Below, in pieces: positions 61,514 through 64,000 of a stretch of DNA of 64,000 nt. The DNA is from Asparagopsis taxiformis (Eukaryota > Rhodophyta > Florideophyceae > Bonnemaisoniales > Bonnemaisoniaceae). Under the pieces are notes generated by a model. That model had not been told where the DNA came from, searched no databases, and saw nothing but the letters and a program-made list of their open reading frames with translations. Made by a program: the position numbers and the translations under genes. The stretch is taken from contig JALQPE010000465.1 in the NCBI GenBank assembly GCA_030407315.1, positions 62,001-126,000 of the forward strand, read 5' to 3'. How positions within the stretch are numbered: the first letter of the stretch is position 1; each line of letters starts with the position of its first letter.

Positions 61514-61955
61514 ATAGCCCAAATTTTAATTCAAATCAGGGTGTCTAATTTGGCCACAACGGCCCCAGGAACCGGCCGCCGCCCCGAGCGGGGCCATCAC
61601 TGGCTTCTGTAAGCACTAACTGTAAGCCAAAATCGCGTCTTACGAAGGTTCGATTCCAGGCTTGAAGCCTAAGTTATGCTTGGGTGACATCTTTTCCCTG
61701 TTTCATCATGGTCCCGCCTTACTCCCTCAACACAAACACTACTCACCTATCACGTTACTCATATTCCGTGTACTTTGTATTAGTAGTGAACCCGCTGGCT
61801 TAGTTTCTGCAATGCGTGGATGTAGGCAGCACACGACCAACCTGAAATGGACGTCCGGTGGATGTCCAGCTCAGATGCACTGCTGGCCAGCCCAGAAATT
61901 CTAAAATTTCGGGCACAAAAAATCTTGCAAAAATCAACGATTTGGGCGGTCGATT

Positions 61956-62012
61956 GTGCCGTACGGCACACCCCCATCTCAAAAACATGTTCACATGTGC
62001 ATGTTTTTGAGA
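61956..62012. repeat. Hairpin cassette, array copy 3
   Basis: Palindrome 61956-61969, hairpin 61977-62012. Confidence 0.8.
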
Positions 62013-62337
62013 ATAGCCCAAATTTTAATTCAAATCAGGGTGTCTAATTTGGCCACAACGGCCCCAGGAACCGACCGCCGGCCCCGATCGGGGGCTATCA
62101 CTGGCGTCTGTAAGCACCAACTGTAAGCCGGAGCCGGCTGCCGCCCCGATCGGGGCTATCACTGGCTTCTATTAGCACCAACTGTAAGCCAAAATCGCGT
62201 CTCACGAAGGGTCGATTTCAGGCTCAACACGTCAGGGAAAGGTCTTGGTCCTTGTTTCATCATGGTCCCGCCCCACCCTCTCGCGACCAACCTGAAATGG
62301 ACGTCCGGTGGATGTCCAGCTCGATTGCATTGCTGGC

Positions 62338-62550
62338 CAGCCCAGAAATTCTAAAATTTCCGAAAAATCAATTTGGTGGCCCAGCATCTCCTGTGCCGAA
62401 AATTCCCGCACTCAGTTCTGATATACGTCTAGACGTGTTTCCCACTTGTACGCATCAGGGAAGGCGTCACGGAAGGTTGACACTACGCTACTTGTGTACC
62501 GCGTCGTCTGAAATAGCGAGTAGTGTTTGTTGTATAGTTGTGGAGTATGC
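62338..62550 (+). repeat. Right outer end of palindromic array
   Basis: Inverted, ~85% similar partner of 54870-55080. It follows directly on the last AGCCCAGAAATTCTAAAATTT module start, exactly as the left partner does. Confidence 0.72.
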
Positions 62551-63700
62551 GTCTAGTGGTTTGTAAAGCTTGCAGAACGGGATAGGGATGTGGGTGGCCC
62601 TATTTTATGAATACATGAGTACCAATATTCAGGGTTGACAAAGCGGAAAGGCATAGGCTCATACATGTTTGAGATTGCATAGTAGAGAAAATATTTTCAT
62701 CGAAATTTACATGGAGCTGATGGAGGTTTTAAGGATGAGGTATGAGAGGAAGAAAATTCTTCTGTGGTATGAGGATGTGTTCTGTGGGGGGATGGAATCT
62801 TGGGATGGTACAGGGGGAGGTGGAAATGTACGGAGTGCGGGTTTAGAATGGATTGTGATTCGGAGAGGAGTGCCGACAAGCATATTATGGGGATTGGGGA
62901 GACGCTGCGGGGTGTTGGGGTAGTGAGGGCGGAGGAGGTGTTTAGGTGGGACCGTAGGAGGGTGCGGTTGAAGGCGCCGAGAGGAGGGGTTTTTAGGAAA
63001 GTGAGGAGAAAGAAGGGGAGGGGGTGGCGTCTGTTCTGGCTGTGGTGAGTGGGGATGTGATGGAGAAGAAGGGGTTTATTGTATTTGGGGAGGGAGGGGA
63101 GTGGGAGGAAGGGTGCGAAGTGGGGGGTTGATATGTGTTTCAGAGCGGGGAGGTTTCTGGGGATACGGCGGGGGAGCCACCCCGCAGTGCGGGAGCGTGG
63201 GCCGGTGGTGGTGGTGTATACGGTATCGAAGATGCGGATGGCGTGGGGGCATGGAGCAGCTGAGGGAGGGAGGGGTGGAGCAGGTCGGGTACGGGATGGG
63301 GAGTGAGAGGTTTTGGAAGAGTAAGCTGCAGGGGAAGTTTGTGTAGAGGGCGAAGGAGAGGGGTTGAGGGTAGAGGAGAGAGGGTACTGAAGAACAATAC
63401 GTTTCAAAGGTGATGGGGGAGAGCATGGTCGAGGAGATAGGGGGTGTTTTGCCCTATTCTGAGGTAGTATGAGGACTGGTTATACGAAATCTGTACGGTA
63501 GAGCAGAAAAGTAGGTATGGAATGGAGGTGTGCACCGTGGAAGCGGGGATAGGTATCTGAAAATGCGTGCTAGAGTGGTATTGGGGGTGTTTGAGGTACA
63601 GTACGGGGGAGGTGAGCACCAACAGGAAGGGGGTGTGAGCGAGAGGATGAAAAAATTAAAGACGAAATTGGAGTCGACCGACAAGGAAAAATAGAGTGGT
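62551..63700. other. G-rich, strand-asymmetric stretch
   Basis: From about 62690 the plus strand is strongly G-rich and C-poor (GGGGAGGGAGG, GTGGGGG runs), the mirror of the C-rich plus strand at 52560-54330. Long open frames on either strand are explained by this bias. No gene recognised and I could not align it to the left array. Confidence 0.45.
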
Positions 63701-63709
63701 CGCCGTGAT

Positions 63710-64000
63710 GGATGCGGACATCCATGTCGAGCACGGCGGCAGAAATTTCTGGGGTCGAAATTTTTGAATTTCTGAACCGGCGCCCGTCCTAGGTGGACAT
63801 AGACATGGCGGAAGTCCATCCCGAGGGGGACATCCGTGGTACTAGAAACATTGAATGTCGCCCTAGTAATACTAGACGTACTAGACCGCATGGACGTCCA
63901 GTTCTAGGCGGACATCCAAAAATACTGGAGAACATGGACGTCCGCCTAGTAATACTAGGTGTACTAGAGGTTGTGGACGTCCGCGTCCATTTCCGAGAAC
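63710..64000. repeat. GGACGTCC/CTAGTA-type repeat terminus, continues past window
   Basis: Several TGGACGTCC and GGACATCC motifs alternate with CTAGTA/TACTAG (for example CCTAGTAATACTAG, GTACTAGA), plus AGAAATTTCTGG near 63745. The same vocabulary occurs at 51845-52260 and at the module starts in 55-62 kb, suggesting related element ends. The right limit is outside the window. Confidence 0.55.

Larger units (their letters stand above)
60961..62337 (+). repeat. Direct array of GGACGTCC modules beyond the right arm
   Basis: Modules begin at 60961, 61348, 61848 and 62298 (387, 500 and 450 bases apart), all in the same orientation, about 85-95% alike by eye. Each has ATGGACGTCCGGTGG, then AGCCCAGAAATTCTAAAATTT, the hairpin cassette, GGCCACAACGGCCCC, a GCCCCGAGCGGGGC-type hairpin and a CTGTAAGC-rich tail. 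In 60961-61161, 61348-61548 and 61847-62047 an open frame of 66 codons starts at the ATG of ATGGACGTCC. There is no counterpart of these extra modules on the left side, so they were added after or beside the inversion. Confidence 0.8.

Noticed and set aside
61630..61670. GGTTCGATTCC resembling a tRNA B box in a module
   Set aside because: The flanking bases do not form a T stem and no A box or cloverleaf is found; other modules have lost the match.
55113..62550. CRISPR-like repeat array
   Set aside because: Repeats are hundreds of bases long, palindromic and irregularly spaced, and the genome is eukaryotic.
63000..64000. Telomere or subtelomere at the right end
   Set aside because: No short telomeric repeat is present; the G-richness is irregular.

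Overview
This is a nuclear fragment from a eukaryote, most probably a red alga of the compact, intron-poor florideophyte type (inference). Nearly all genes are single uninterrupted frames, including a 7.4 kb multidomain acetyl-CoA carboxylase. Several carry N-terminal extensions that look like plastid transit peptides on cyanobacterial-type cores (DUF3326 protein, rhomboid, HisB, ISE2-like helicase). There are also eukaryote-only proteins: a syntaxin, AIP1, an INO80-complex subunit, an Ndc1-like pore protein and a PH-domain protein. A mitochondrial-type HslV and a eukaryotic tRNA-Glu are present. The one intron I can place confidently is a 100 bp GT-AG intron in a 109-codon gene at 33.1 kb.

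Bases 1-38.9 kb are a gene-dense block with short spacers, some convergent by only 10-80 bp. In order: a 5'-truncated unknown gene; a fructosamine-3-kinase-like protein; a DUF3326 plastid protein; a rhomboid; an INO80B/PAPA-1 protein; an Nnf1-like kinetochore candidate; HisB; an FTR1 iron permease; acetyl-CoA carboxylase; a tiny Cys-rich protein; a Qa-SNARE; a PH-domain protein; an MFS transporter; AIP1; a 5'(3')-deoxyribonucleotidase; an ISE2-like DSHCT helicase; tRNA-Glu(UUC); a small spliced membrane protein; allantoinase; HslV; and an Ndc1-like protein. These are housekeeping genes with no sign of operon logic. Divergent pairs probably share promoters.

Bases 39-46.2 kb hold three related propeller-like genes (A forward, B reverse, C forward) separated by 1-2 kb spacers. 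B and C are almost identical from about residue 95 onward but clearly diverged in their first ~95 residues, which suggests gene conversion between inverted copies.

Bases 46.66-49.48 kb are a complete piggyBac-type element with 18 bp terminal inverted repeats, an intact 729-codon transposase, internal palindromes and a tRNA-like A/B-box segment. Its ends lie on CTAG/ACTAGT rather than TTAA.

From 49.5 kb to the end I recognise no host gene. The region holds a 43 bp minisatellite with two alternating variants, a 24 bp tandem repeat, a G-poor composite repeat array, and a large palindrome. The palindrome has arms at 55113-56641 and 59441-60969, matching wherever compared, around a 2.8 kb unique spacer. 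It is extended by further copies of the same modules and closed by a matching pair of outer ends near 54.87 and 62.55 kb. The modules share a GGACGTCC start, a conserved pair of hairpins and a short open frame of about 61-66 codons. A G-rich stretch and another GGACGTCC/CTAGTA-type terminus follow, mirroring the left side. This palindromic module array is the best candidate here for something undescribed.
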